The position numbers were made by a program, and so were the translations under genes. DNA of 64,000 nucleotides from the NCBI RefSeq assembly GCF_003264365.1, contig NZ_PYAK01000034.1:1-64000 (forward strand). The letters are read 5' to 3'. This stretch comes from Micromonospora noduli. GTDB lineage: Bacteria > Actinomycetota > Actinomycetes > Mycobacteriales > Micromonosporaceae. The notes under the pieces are model-generated. The model had not been told where the DNA came from and ran no database searches. It was given only the letters and a program-made list of their open reading frames with translations. Shown here in pieces: positions 57,190 to 64,000 of this stretch (position 1 is the stretch's first letter; every line of letters begins with the position of its first letter).

Positions 57190-58011
57190 ATGTCACTCAC
57201 CCGTAGCGCCGAAGCCACCGCCTCCCGTACGGCGGACAGCCGGTGGCTGGAACTCCTCGCCCGGGCCGGCTTCATCGGCTACGGCATCGTCCACCTCCTC
57301 TTCGCCTGGTTGGCGTTGCAGATCGCGTTCGGCACGTCGTCCGACGACGGCGACCAGTCCGGCGCGCTGCGTACCCTCTCCGCACAGCCCCTCGGCAAGT
57401 TCCTGGTCATCGCCGTCGCGGTCGGCCTGCTCGCGATGGCGATCTGGCAGGCGCTGGAGGCGGCGGTCGGGCACCGCGCCGAGCGCGACAAGGAGCGGCT
57501 CATGGAACGGCTCGCCTCGGCCGGCCGGACCATCGTCTACCTCTACTTCGCCTGGACCGCCTTCAAGGTCTTCAAGGACGCCGGGTCGAACAGCGCCGAC
57601 CAGCAGGAGGCGTTGACCGGCAAGCTGATGACCTCCAGCGGTGGCCGCTGGCTGGTCGGCCTGGCCGGGCTGGTCGTCGCCGCGATCGGCATCGGCCTGA
57701 TCATCTACGGAGCCCGGAAGAAGTTCGAGAAGCACCTCAAGACCGGCGAGATGAGCCCGAAGACCCGCCAGCTCGCCCGCCGGCTGGGCATGGCCGGATA
57801 CATCGCCAAGGGTGTCGCGTACGGCATCGCCGGTCTGCTGGTCATCGTGGCGGCGGTGAACTACGACCCGGAGAAGGCCCGTGGTCTGGACGCCGCGCTG
57901 CACCTGCTGCAGGAGCAGTCGTATGGCACGTTCCTGCTGACCCTGGTCGCCCTCGGCATCGCCGCCTTCGGCGTCTACTGCTTCCTCCAGTCCCGGTACC
58001 GCAAGGTCTGA
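57190..58011 (+). CDS. DUF1206 domain membrane protein
   Basis: A 273-residue integral membrane protein with three tandem DUF1206 repeats of two helices each: FIGYGIVHLLFAWLALQIAFG, RTIVYLYFAWTAFKVFKD, and MAGYIAKGVAYGIAGLLVIVAAVNY. Basic and acidic loops link them (KKFEKHLKTGEMSPKTRQLARRLG). The function is unknown; family members occur in stress-linked actinobacterial loci. The palindrome at 57162-57181 lies immediately upstream of the start. Confidence 0.9.
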   Translation: MSLTRSAEATASRTADSRWLELLARAGFIGYGIVHLLFAWLALQIAFGTSSDDGDQSGALRTLSAQPLGKFLVIAVAVGLLAMAIWQALEAAVGHRAERDKERLMERLASAGRTIVYLYFAWTAFKVFKDAGSNSADQQEALTGKLMTSSGGRWLVGLAGLVVAAIGIGLIIYGARKKFEKHLKTGEMSPKTRQLARRLGMAGYIAKGVAYGIAGLLVIVAAVNYDPEKARGLDAALHLLQEQSYGTFLLTLVALGIAAFGVYCFLQSRYRKV

Positions 58012-58093
58012 CTGGTCGATTCCCGGGTGGACGGGCACTCTTGGGCTTTTGCCCGAAGTGCCCGACGCCTGGTCGAAGGGAAGCTACGAAATC

Positions 58094-59284
58094 GTGCAGA
58101 ACTATCTCGAAACGGCCGTCGCCGCGCTCGTCGCGGCGGCGGTCGCCCTTTTCCTGGTCGAGATCGTCCACCGGTTGACCCGGCGGTTCGGCCGCCGGTC
58201 ACTGCTGTTGACCGAGTTGACCGACCACGCGCACCGCCCGTTCCAGGTCGCCGGAACGGTCCTGGCCGTGCAGTTCGCCGTCCGCTTCACCACCGGGTAC
58301 GCGGTCGGCGACAGCTGGCGGCGGCTGCTGCTACACCTGCTCATCCTCGGCGTCATCGCCACGGTGGCCTGGCTGGTCGCCTGCCTGCTTGTCGTCGTGG
58401 AGGACACCGCGCTGGCCCGGTTCCGGGTCGACGTACCGGACAACCGGCACGCCCGGCGGGTACGGACCCAGGTGGTGATGCTGCGCCGACTGACCATCGC
58501 GGTGATCGTCATCCTGACCGTGGGCGTGATGCTGATGACGTTCCCCAGCGTGCGGGGCATCGGCGCCGGTGTGCTGACCTCGGCCGGTGTGGTCGGTGTG
58601 GTGGCCGCGCTCGCCGCGCAGAGCCTGCTCGGCAACGTCTTCGCCGGCCTCCAGCTCGCCTTCAGCGACGCCGTCCGGCTCGACGACGTCGTCGTCGTCG
58701 AGGGGGAGTGGGGTCGCATCGAGGAGCTGACCCTCAGCTACGTCGTGGTGCAGATCTGGGACGACCGCCGGTTGATCCTGCCCACCTCGTACTTCACCAG
58801 CAAGCCGTTCCAGAACTGGACCCGGACCGAGGCGGCGGTGCTCGGCACCGCCGAATTCGACGTCGACTGGGCGGTACCCGTGCAAACCATGCGCGAGGAG
58901 CTGCGCCGCCTCGTCGAGGGCACCGAGCTGTGGGACGGGCGGGTCTGCGTCCTCCAGGTCACCGACGCCACCGGCGGGACGGTGCGGTTGCGCGCGCTGG
59001 TCAGCGCCGCCGACGCGGGCAGCCTGTGGGACCTGCGCTGCCTCGTCCGGGAGCACCTGGTCGCCTGGATCCGGGACAACCGCCCGACCGCGATGCCCCG
59101 GCTACGTACCGAGCTGGGCGACTCCAACAGCAACCTGTCCTGGCAGTGGGTGCAGCCGAGGCGACCGGCCCGCCGCCAGTCCGACACCGAGGCACCCGAC
59201 GACGCCCGTGTCTTCGGCGGCAGCGACGACGGCGACGCCCGCAGCGAAGCCTTCGTGGGCCCCGAAGAAACCCGCCCCCAATAG
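58094..59284 (+). CDS. MscS-type mechanosensitive ion channel
   Basis: A channel protein of about 396 residues with four TM helices and the MscS core: GIGAGVLTSAGVVGVVAALAAQSLLGNVFAGLQLAFSDAVRLDDVVVVEGEWGRIEELTLSYVVVQIWDDRRLILPTSYFTSKPFQNW is the pore helix plus beta-domain. The C-terminal tail is acidic and low-complexity (QSDTEAPDDARVFGGSDDGDARSEAF). The start is uncertain. GTG 58094 follows AAGGGAAG and is chosen; the frame is open back to a TTG at 58049 with plausible sequence. Confidence 0.9.
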   Translation: MQNYLETAVAALVAAAVALFLVEIVHRLTRRFGRRSLLLTELTDHAHRPFQVAGTVLAVQFAVRFTTGYAVGDSWRRLLLHLLILGVIATVAWLVACLLVVVEDTALARFRVDVPDNRHARRVRTQVVMLRRLTIAVIVILTVGVMLMTFPSVRGIGAGVLTSAGVVGVVAALAAQSLLGNVFAGLQLAFSDAVRLDDVVVVEGEWGRIEELTLSYVVVQIWDDRRLILPTSYFTSKPFQNWTRTEAAVLGTAEFDVDWAVPVQTMREELRRLVEGTELWDGRVCVLQVTDATGGTVRLRALVSAADAGSLWDLRCLVREHLVAWIRDNRPTAMPRLRTELGDSNSNLSWQWVQPRRPARRQSDTEAPDDARVFGGSDDGDARSEAFVGPEETRPQ

Positions 59285-59331
59285 CCCTCGTCCCGCGTCG
59301 CCCTTGCCCGCCCCGCCGGCAGACCCCCGAC

Positions 59332-59386
59332 GATCATGGAGTTGACGGGTGGGTGCGCCTGGTTTGTCCCCGCCAACCCCATGATC
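59332..59386. repeat. Intergenic inverted repeat (GATC-type element 3)
   Basis: Eighteen-base arms GATCATGGAGTTGACGGG and CCCGCCAACCCCATGATC with two mismatches that become G-U pairs in minus-strand RNA, around a 19-base loop. Followed by a G-rich tract. Same architecture as elements at 19545 and 35023. Confidence 0.75.
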
Positions 59387-59567
59387 ACCGTTGCAGGGGC
59401 GAGGAGGGGAGGGGTCGGGGAGCGGGGGTCGGTTGCGGGAGGTTTGGTCGGGCTTGGGTGGGGGATGTGCTGCCGGACGTCTCTGGCGTGATCGCGGCGG
59501 CTGGCCGCGTATTGGCGGCGCGGCGTCCGGACAACGGGGACGGTGAGCTGCTTGGCGCGCTTTAGGA

Positions 59568-59596
59568 TTGACGAGCGGCGACTTCGGGCATACAGC
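59568..59596 (+). promoter_or_regulatory. Sigma-70-type promoter of the holin operon
   Basis: TTGACG, exactly 17 bases, TACAGC, about 26 bases before the ATG with AAAGGAGG between. Good -35 and spacing, fair -10. Confidence 0.55.
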
Positions 59597-59621
59597 GCGG
59601 TGATGAGGAAAGGAGGACAGC

Positions 59622-60056
59622 ATGGCTGACGTGGCGAAAGCCCGCACATCCCAGAACGGGAGCGAGCCCTCCACCGCCGAGTTGGTGCAGCGGGCCACTG
59701 AGCAGATCTCCCGCCTCGTGCGGGACGAACTGACGCTGGCCCGAGCGGAGTTGACCCAGAAGGGTAAGCACGCGGGCATCGGGATCGGCCTGTTCGGCGG
59801 CGGCGGCGCGCTCGCGTTCTTCGGTCTGGGTGCGCTGGTCGCCACGGCGATCCTGCTGCTCGACCTGGTGTTGCCCGCCTGGGCCGCGGCGCTGATCGTG
59901 GCGGTGGCCTGCTTCCTGGTGGCCGGCATCCTCGCCCTGGTGGGCAAGAAGCAGGTCAGCCGTGCCGTCCCGCCGGTGCCGGCGGCCACGGTCCGCAGCC
60001 TCCGGGCAGACATGGACACCGTCACCGCCGCAGTGAAGGACAGGGGGCGGCAATGA
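59622..60056 (+). CDS. Phage holin family protein (actinobacterial superfamily III)
   Basis: A 144-residue membrane protein of the Phage_holin_3_6 type. STAELVQRATEQISRLVRDELTLARAELTQKGKHAGIGIGLFGGGGALAFFGLGALVATAILLLDLVLPAWAAALIVAVACFLVAGILALVGKKQV has two long hydrophobic helices after a basic amphipathic one. Despite the name, chromosomal members are not phage genes; they occur next to DUF3618 genes. Excellent AAAGGAGG RBS. The stop overlaps the next start. Confidence 0.9.
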   Translation: MADVAKARTSQNGSEPSTAELVQRATEQISRLVRDELTLARAELTQKGKHAGIGIGLFGGGGALAFFGLGALVATAILLLDLVLPAWAAALIVAVACFLVAGILALVGKKQVSRAVPPVPAATVRSLRADMDTVTAAVKDRGRQ

Positions 60057-60427
60057 CCGGTAACGGGACCGGCGACACGGAGGCCCTCCGCGAGGAGATC
60101 CGTCGCACCCGGGTCGAGTTGGGCGAGACGATGGAGGCGTTGGCCGCCAAGGCCGACGTCAAGGCGCGTCTCAAGGAGTCCGCTGAGCAGGCCAAGGCGC
60201 GGATGCGGGAGCAGGCGGCGCAGACCGTCGCTCGGGTCCGCGGTCAGGCCGCGCGCGGCGCTGGGATGGCCCGGGCGCAGGCGTACGAAAAGGGCGAGAA
60301 GGTACGCGCACAGGCGTACGACAAGGGCGAGTTGGTGCGCCGCAACCCGGTGCCGTGGGCGGCCATCGCGGCCGGCGCGGTGGCCACCGTGGTGGTGCTG
60401 ATGATCGTGCGGGGGAGGCGTAGGTGA
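60053..60427 (+). CDS. DUF3618 domain protein
   Basis: A 124-residue protein. EALREEIRRTRVELGETMEALAAKADVKARLKES is the DUF3618 motif, followed by an Ala/Glu/Arg-rich helix with two repeats (MARAQAYEKGEKVRAQAYDKGELVRRNP) and a C-terminal TM helix (AIAAGAVATVVVLMIV). Probably a membrane-anchored helical protein of the cell envelope. ATGA overlaps on both sides make it translationally coupled to its neighbours. Confidence 0.9.
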   Translation: MTGNGTGDTEALREEIRRTRVELGETMEALAAKADVKARLKESAEQAKARMREQAAQTVARVRGQAARGAGMARAQAYEKGEKVRAQAYDKGELVRRNPVPWAAIAAGAVATVVVLMIVRGRRR

Positions 60428-60696
60428 GTAAGAGCATCGGCAGGGTCGCGTACCGGCCGGTCGGCGTCCTGATGGGTATCGCCGCGGGCGCGGTGGCCGG
60501 GGCGATCTTCCGGCAGGTCTGGAAGGTCACCGCGGGCGACGGTGAGGCGCCCAACGCGACCGACGAGGATCGCGGCTGGGGCGAGATCCTGGCCGCCGCG
60601 GCGTTGCAGGGCGCCATCTTCGCGGTCGTCCGGGCCGCTGTGGACCGGGGCGGCGCGGTCGGCGTACGCCGGATGACCGGCAGCTGGCCGGATTGA
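60424..60696 (+). CDS. DUF4235 domain protein
   Basis: A 90-residue membrane protein of the DUF4235 family: YRPVGVLMGIAAGAVAGAIFRQVWKVTAGDGEAPNATDEDRGWGEILAAAALQGAIFAVVRAAVDRGGAVGVRRMTGSWP, two helices linked by an acidic loop. It is nearly always encoded after holin/DUF3618 genes in actinobacteria. GTG start overlaps the DUF3618 stop. A stem-loop terminator follows. Confidence 0.9.
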   Translation: MSKSIGRVAYRPVGVLMGIAAGAVAGAIFRQVWKVTAGDGEAPNATDEDRGWGEILAAAALQGAIFAVVRAAVDRGGAVGVRRMTGSWPD

Positions 60697-60710
60697 CAGG
60701 CAGCGACTTC

Positions 60711-60742
60711 AGCCCCCTTCCCGCATCGATGGGAAGGGGGCT
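60711..60742 (+). terminator. Terminator of the holin operon
   Basis: Perfect 12-base arms AGCCCCCTTCCC and GGGAAGGGGGCT with an 8-base loop, followed by TTTC. Confidence 0.75.
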
Positions 60743-60799
60743 TTCGCATGGCATCGCACGCCGCCCAGCGCACCTGAGGCATCCGTCAGGTCACATGTC

Positions 60800-60983
60800 G
60801 GAGAAATTCGTCGGAGAGGTCGTGACAGACTTTTTACCTCCGTGATTTGCTGGTCCCCGCTGTTGCGAGATGGCGTGGGTTGAGAGAAGTCTCCTTCGTG
60901 GGGCCGCCTCAGGCGCCGCTGCTCAAAAACGGCCAATCGGCCGGACGGCGTGCACGGCCGCCAGTTTTTAGAGGGAGAAACAC
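60800..60983 (+). promoter_or_regulatory. Long leader of the cold-shock gene
   Basis: About 180 bases precede the csp ATG. GTGACA near 60820 followed by an AT-richer stretch may be a promoter; the rest holds GC-rich inverted repeats and AGGGAG as RBS (60971-60976). Long structured 5' UTRs are typical of cold-shock mRNAs. Confidence 0.45.
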
Positions 60984-61187
60984 ATGGCTCAGGGAACCGT
61001 GAAGTGGTTCAACGCTGACAAGGGCTTCGGCTTCATCACCGTCGATGGTGGGGGTGCTGACGTGTTCGTCCACTTCTCGGCCATCCAGACCAGCGGCTAC
61101 CGCTCGCTGGAGGAGAACCAGCGGGTGGAGTTCGAGATTGCTCAGGGTCAGAAGGGCCCGCAGGCTGAGCAGGTTCGTCCCATCTGA
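60984..61187 (+). CDS. Cold-shock domain protein (CspA family)
   Basis: A 67-residue single-domain cold-shock protein. [16 protein letters not shown] (RNP1) and [11 protein letters not shown]-type sequence DVFVHFSAI (RNP2), [15 protein letters not shown] and [10 protein letters not shown] are complete. It would bind single-stranded RNA or DNA as an RNA chaperone. AGGGAG lies 7 bases upstream of the ATG. Monocistronic, bounded by the terminator at 61241. Confidence 0.95.
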   Translation: MAQGTVKWFNADKGFGFITVDGGGADVFVHFSAIQTSGYRSLEENQRVEFEIAQGQKGPQAEQVRPI

Positions 61188-61240
61188 GTAGGACGGCCGG
61201 CCCCCGCCGGCCAGTGGGACGATCCGGCTCAAGGGTCACG

Positions 61241-61278
61241 CGAAAGCCCCGCATCCCGGTTGGGATGCGGGGCTTTCG
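61241..61278. terminator. Bidirectional terminator
   Basis: Perfect 17-base arms CGAAAGCCCCGCATCCC and complement with a GGTT loop, between the csp gene and the convergent 63-aa gene. Confidence 0.8.
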
Positions 61279-61308
61279 CCTGTTCAGGCTTGCCGGTGGG
61301 GCGAGCAG

Positions 61309-61500
61309 TCAGCGTCGACGCGAGCGCAGGCCGAGCCAGATCACCACCAGCCCGGCCGCCGTCACGAGCGGGCCGATCACCGCCCAGATCTTCTCGTCGG
61401 TCATCACGCTGCCGCTGACGTAGCCGAGGCCCTGGACCGTCCACACCGCACCGATCACCACGGCCAGCAGGCCGAGGGTGAGTGGAAGCCAACCCCTCAT
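61309..61500 (-). CDS. Small two-helix membrane protein (63 aa)
   Basis: A 63-residue protein with two hydrophobic helices (LPLTLGLLAVVIGAVWTVQGLGYV and VIGPLVTAAGLVVIWLGLRSRRR). The GYVSGSVMTDEKIWAVIG loop between them is common in actinobacterial small membrane proteins of unknown role. Met start at 61500 and GGAGAGGGG nearby as RBS. Convergent with the csp gene. Confidence 0.75.
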   Translation of the reverse strand: MRGWLPLTLGLLAVVIGAVWTVQGLGYVSGSVMTDEKIWAVIGPLVTAAGLVVIWLGLRSRRR

Positions 61501-61588
61501 CGCGTCCCCTCTCCGCCGCCCGGGGCGGCGCGCCGCCGTCCAGCATCGCCGGCCGGGTGGCGCGACGCGAGCACCCCGGGCGCGCGGG

Positions 61589-62572
61589 TCACCACCGGTC
61601 GTGCACCTGCGGGCGGATCAACTCGTCGTAGGTCTCGCGGACGGCTGTCAACTGCTCGTCGGTGAGCGGGGACAGGGCCGCCGAGGCGGCGTTGCGTCGG
61701 GCCTGGTCGGCGTCGCGGGCACCGGGGATGACCACTGTGACGCCCGCCTGGTCCAACACCCAACGCAGGGCGAACTGCGCCATCGTGCGGTCCGCGTCGA
61801 CGAGCGGGGCCAGCCGGCGTACGGCGGCCAGACCTCGGTCGAAGTCGACTCCGGAGAACGTCTCCCCGACGTCGAAGGCCGCGCCGTGCCGGTTGTAGTT
61901 GCGGTGGTCGTCGGCGGGAAACTCGGTGTGCTCGTCGTAGCGGCCGGAGAGCAGGCCACTGGCGAGCGGCACGCGGGCGATGATGCCCACACCCGCTGCG
62001 GCCGCGGCCGGCAGCACCCGCTCCAGGGGCTTGTGGCGGACCGCGTTGAGGATGATCTGGACGCTCGCCACCCCCGGTCGGGCGATCGCGGTGAGGGCCT
62101 GGTCGCAGGTCTCGACGCTGACTCCGTACCCGGCGATGGCCTTCTCGGTGACGAGGGTGTCCAGGCCGTCGAAGACCTCGTCGGAGGAGAAGACCTCGGT
62201 GGGCGGGCAGTGCAACTGGACCAGGTCCAGGGTGTCCATGCCCAGGTTGGCCCGGGAGCGGTCGGTCCACTGCCGGAAGTTGGCCAGGGTGTACGCCTCC
62301 GGCCGCTGCTCGACGCGGCGGCCCATCTTGGTCGCGACGGTCAGCCCGGCGTCGGGTCGGGTGCGCAGGAAGCGGCCGATCAGCTGCTCGCTGCGGCCGT
62401 CGCCGTACACGTCGGCGGTGTCGAGGAAGGTGACCCCGGCGTCCACGGCGGCGGCGAGCACCGCCATCGCGTCGTCCTCGCTGACGGTGCCCCAGTCGGC
62501 GCCGAGTTGCCACGCGCCCAGGCCGACCGCGCCAACGGTCCGGCCGAGCCGGTTGAAGCTGCGCTGTTCCAT
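61589..62572 (-). CDS. Aldo/keto reductase
   Basis: A 327-residue AKR-superfamily TIM-barrel enzyme. RSFNRLGRTVGAVGLGAWQLGADWGTVSEDDA, FLDTADVYGDGRSEQLIGRFL (catalytic Asp and Tyr), ATKMGRR (Lys), and VQLHCPP (His) give the catalytic tetrad; VTVVIPGARDADQARRNAASAAL is the NADPH-binding end. Probably NADPH-dependent reduction of a small carbonyl compound. Met start at 62572; it is divergent from the methyltransferase gene. Confidence 0.9.
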   Translation of the reverse strand: MEQRSFNRLGRTVGAVGLGAWQLGADWGTVSEDDAMAVLAAAVDAGVTFLDTADVYGDGRSEQLIGRFLRTRPDAGLTVATKMGRRVEQRPEAYTLANFRQWTDRSRANLGMDTLDLVQLHCPPTEVFSSDEVFDGLDTLVTEKAIAGYGVSVETCDQALTAIARPGVASVQIILNAVRHKPLERVLPAAAAAGVGIIARVPLASGLLSGRYDEHTEFPADDHRNYNRHGAAFDVGETFSGVDFDRGLAAVRRLAPLVDADRTMAQFALRWVLDQAGVTVVIPGARDADQARRNAASAALSPLTDEQLTAVRETYDELIRPQVHDRW

Positions 62573-62655
62573 GCCCCGAGCCTAGTGATCGGGTTGCCAC
62601 CCTGCCACGCGAGCCGTACCGTTAGCAGTACGGACGTACGGTTTGGGAGGCGACC

Positions 62656-63450
62656 ATGTGGGACCCGACGACCTACCTGCGCTTCGGCGACGAGCGATCC
62701 CGGCCGTTTCACGACCTCCTCGCCCGGATCCCGGCCGAGCGACCCCGGGCGGTGGTCGACCTCGGCTGCGGCCCCGGCCAGCTCACCGCCGTCCTCGCCG
62801 AGCGCTGGTCGACCAGCCGGGTGCGCGGCCTCGACTCCTCACCCGAGATGATCGAGCGGGCCGAGGCCCTCGGCGCGCCTGTCGACTTCGCTGTCGCCGA
62901 CCTGCGCGACTGGGTTCCGGCCGGCGACGAGGACGTGGTGGTCAGCAACGCGGCGTTGCAGTGGGTCCCCGGCCACCAGGAGCTGCTGCGCCGCTGGGCC
63001 GCCGAGCTGCCCGCCGGCGCCTGGCTCGCCATGCAGGTCCCCGGCAACTTCGCCGCCGACTCGCACCGCGCCCTGCGGGAGGTCGCCGACCGACCGACCT
63101 GGCGGGCCGAGGTTGCCCCGCTGCTGCGCGCGGACCCGGTCGACGACCCGGCCGACTACGCGGCGCTGCTGACCGCCGCCGGCTGCGCGGTGGACGCCTG
63201 GGAGACTACCTACGTGCACCTGCTGCCGGCTCGACCCGCCGCCGAGCACCCGGTGCTGGCCTGGATGGAGGGCACGGCGCTGCGCCCGGTCCGGGCCGCA
63301 CTGGACGCCGCCGGCTGGTCCGCCTTCCGGGCCGAGCTGGGAGTACGGCTCACCGCGGCGTACCCGGTGCGGCAGGGTCAGGTGTACTTCCCGTTCCGCC
63401 GCGTCTTCGTCGTCGCCCGCACCGGCGACCATGCCCAGGAGAACCCGTGA
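62656..63450 (+). CDS. tam: Trans-aconitate 2-methyltransferase-like SAM methyltransferase
   Basis: A 264-residue class I methyltransferase. MWDPTTYLRFGDERSRPFHDLLARI, then SAM motif AVVDLGCGPGQLTAVLAERW, GLDSSPEMIERAEALG, and SNAALQWVPGHQELLRRWAAELPAGAWLAMQVPGNF, match Tam from E. coli and actinomycetes. It would methylate trans-aconitate to relieve aconitase inhibition. The stop overlaps the next gene start (GTGA). Confidence 0.88.
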   Translation: MWDPTTYLRFGDERSRPFHDLLARIPAERPRAVVDLGCGPGQLTAVLAERWSTSRVRGLDSSPEMIERAEALGAPVDFAVADLRDWVPAGDEDVVVSNAALQWVPGHQELLRRWAAELPAGAWLAMQVPGNFAADSHRALREVADRPTWRAEVAPLLRADPVDDPADYAALLTAAGCAVDAWETTYVHLLPARPAAEHPVLAWMEGTALRPVRAALDAAGWSAFRAELGVRLTAAYPVRQGQVYFPFRRVFVVARTGDHAQENP

Positions 63451-64000
63451 CCGACCTGTCCACCTTCATCGCCGGCCTGCCCAAGGTGGAGCTGCACGTG
63501 CACCACGTCGGCTCCGCCCTGCCCCGGATCGTCGCCGAGTTGGCCGCGCGCCACGAGGGGCGCACCCCCGTGCCGGCCGACCCGGACGCCCTCGCCAGCT
63601 ACTTCGAGTTCCGCGACTTCGCGCACTTCATCGAGGTCTACCTGAGCGTCGTGGATCTCATCCGTGACCCGGAGGACGTCTGGATCCTCACCCACGAGGT
63701 GGCCCGCGAGCTGGCCCGTCAACAGGTCCGGTACGCGGAGCTGACCATCACCCCGTACTCGCACGTCCGACGGGGCATTCCCGCGCCGGCGTTCTGCGAG
63801 GCCATCGAGGACGCCCGCAAGCGTGCCCTGGCCGACTTCGGCATCGAGCTGCGCTGGTGCTTCGACATCCCGGGCGAGGCCGGCCTGCCCGCGGCCGAGG
63901 AGACGCTGCGCATCGCGCTGGACGAGCGCCCGGACGGGCTGGTCAGTTTCGGTCTGGGCGGCCCGGAGATCGGGGTACCCCGACCGCAGTTCCGGCAGTA
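63447..64000 (+). CDS. Adenosine deaminase-like protein, N-terminal part (runs off window)
   Basis: The first 184 residues of an amidohydrolase of the adenosine deaminase/adenine deaminase family. KVELHVHHVGSALPRIVAELA has the HxH metal pair (His17, His19), but the usual Leu-Glu of HLHLEG is His-Val here. RDFAHFIEVYLSVVDLIRDPEDV and ARQQVRYAELTITPYSH follow, and GLVSFGLGGPEIGVPRPQF is the mid-barrel motif with the substrate-binding Gly-Asp/Glu loop. The GTG overlaps the tam stop. The rest lies outside the window. Confidence 0.85.
   Translation, partial: MTDLSTFIAGLPKVELHVHHVGSALPRIVAELAARHEGRTPVPADPDALASYFEFRDFAHFIEVYLSVVDLIRDPEDVWILTHEVARELARQQVRYAELTITPYSHVRRGIPAPAFCEAIEDARKRALADFGIELRWCFDIPGEAGLPAAEETLRIALDERPDGLVSFGLGGPEIGVPRPQFRQ

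Larger units (their letters stand above)
59285..59621. other. Intergenic region with inverted repeat and promoter
   Basis: A 337-bp gap holding the GATC-type inverted repeat at 59332-59386, a G-rich tract (59395-59465) and a promoter for the downstream operon. A 32-codon frame at 59467-59565 (GTG to TAG) is possible but weakly supported. Confidence 0.6.

Noticed and set aside
59467-59565. 32-codon GTG frame before the holin operon
   Set aside because: Plausible composition, but no RBS better than a G tract, and a promoter lies at its 3' end; kept only as part of the intergenic description.
59622-60056. Prophage remnant suggested by the holin annotation
   Set aside because: Neighbours are DUF3618 and DUF4235, a known chromosomal trio; no integrase, capsid or lysin genes in the window.
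1-64000. CRISPR arrays, tRNA or rRNA genes, insertion sequences
   Set aside because: No regularly spaced direct repeats, no cloverleaf-type sequences ending in CCA with a conserved TTCRA loop, and no transposase-like protein could be recognised by reading.

Overview
The window is chromosomal DNA from a high-G+C actinomycete, most likely a Micromonospora or close relative in Micromonosporaceae. The evidence is very high GC with strong third-position bias, many GTG and a few TTG starts, an XRE/DUF397 regulator pair, an F420-type luciferase-like oxidoreductase, a SigF/SigB-family sigma factor, and several actinobacterial small-protein families (DUF2795, DUF3618, DUF4235, DUF3072, DUF1206). I see no tRNA, rRNA, CRISPR array, prophage or insertion sequence. 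Gene order looks like ordinary chromosome with tightly packed operons.

Layout. 1-3.2 kb: 5' part of hrpB, the DUF397 and XRE genes, and a GPP34 gene. 3.3-5.4 kb: amino-acid permease with an overlapping acetyltransferase. 5.5-6.3 kb: a SigF-like stress sigma factor. 6.7-13.9 kb: scattered enzymes and regulators (decarboxylase-like, PLD-like, MarR/pirin, GNAT, FBP/TetR, DUF1684, YflT-like). 14-18.9 kb: GH15 and a secreted sugar dehydrogenase with PKD, CBM6-like and ricin-lectin modules. 19-25.2 kb: phosphodiesterase, DUF3072, renalase-like flavoprotein, antiporter, HAD phosphatase, and a PAS-GAF-PP2C-HATPase regulator. 25.3-34.9 kb: membrane and stress-type genes, several behind recognisable SigF/SigB-type promoters. 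35-45.4 kb: a GT2, an SDR/SRPBCC pair and a seven-gene ADP-heptose and glycosyltransferase operon that runs into a topoisomerase IB gene. 46.4-50 kb: AraC and TetR regulators divergent from an MFS exporter with paired operators. 50-58 kb: RecQ, LLM oxidoreductase, GH3, cysteine-desulfurase-like and membrane proteins. 58-61.3 kb: MscS, a holin/DUF3618/DUF4235 operon and a cold-shock gene. 61.3-64 kb: aldo/keto reductase, Tam-like methyltransferase and the start of an adenosine-deaminase-like gene.

How they fit together. Three themes stand out. First, 37.7-45.3 kb encodes GmhA, GmhB (fused to a GT9 domain) and a two-domain HldE-type protein, which together would make ADP-heptose, plus a second GT9 and two more glycosyltransferases, in an organism that should have no LPS. 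Second, a stress regulon: a SigF-like factor, an RsbU/RsbW-like regulator, and at least four near-consensus GTTT/GGGTA promoters between 29.1 and 33.4 kb. Third, three intergenic inverted repeats of similar architecture, each with arms that begin or end in GATC and C-rich/G-rich flanks, lie downstream of genes and look like a dispersed family.
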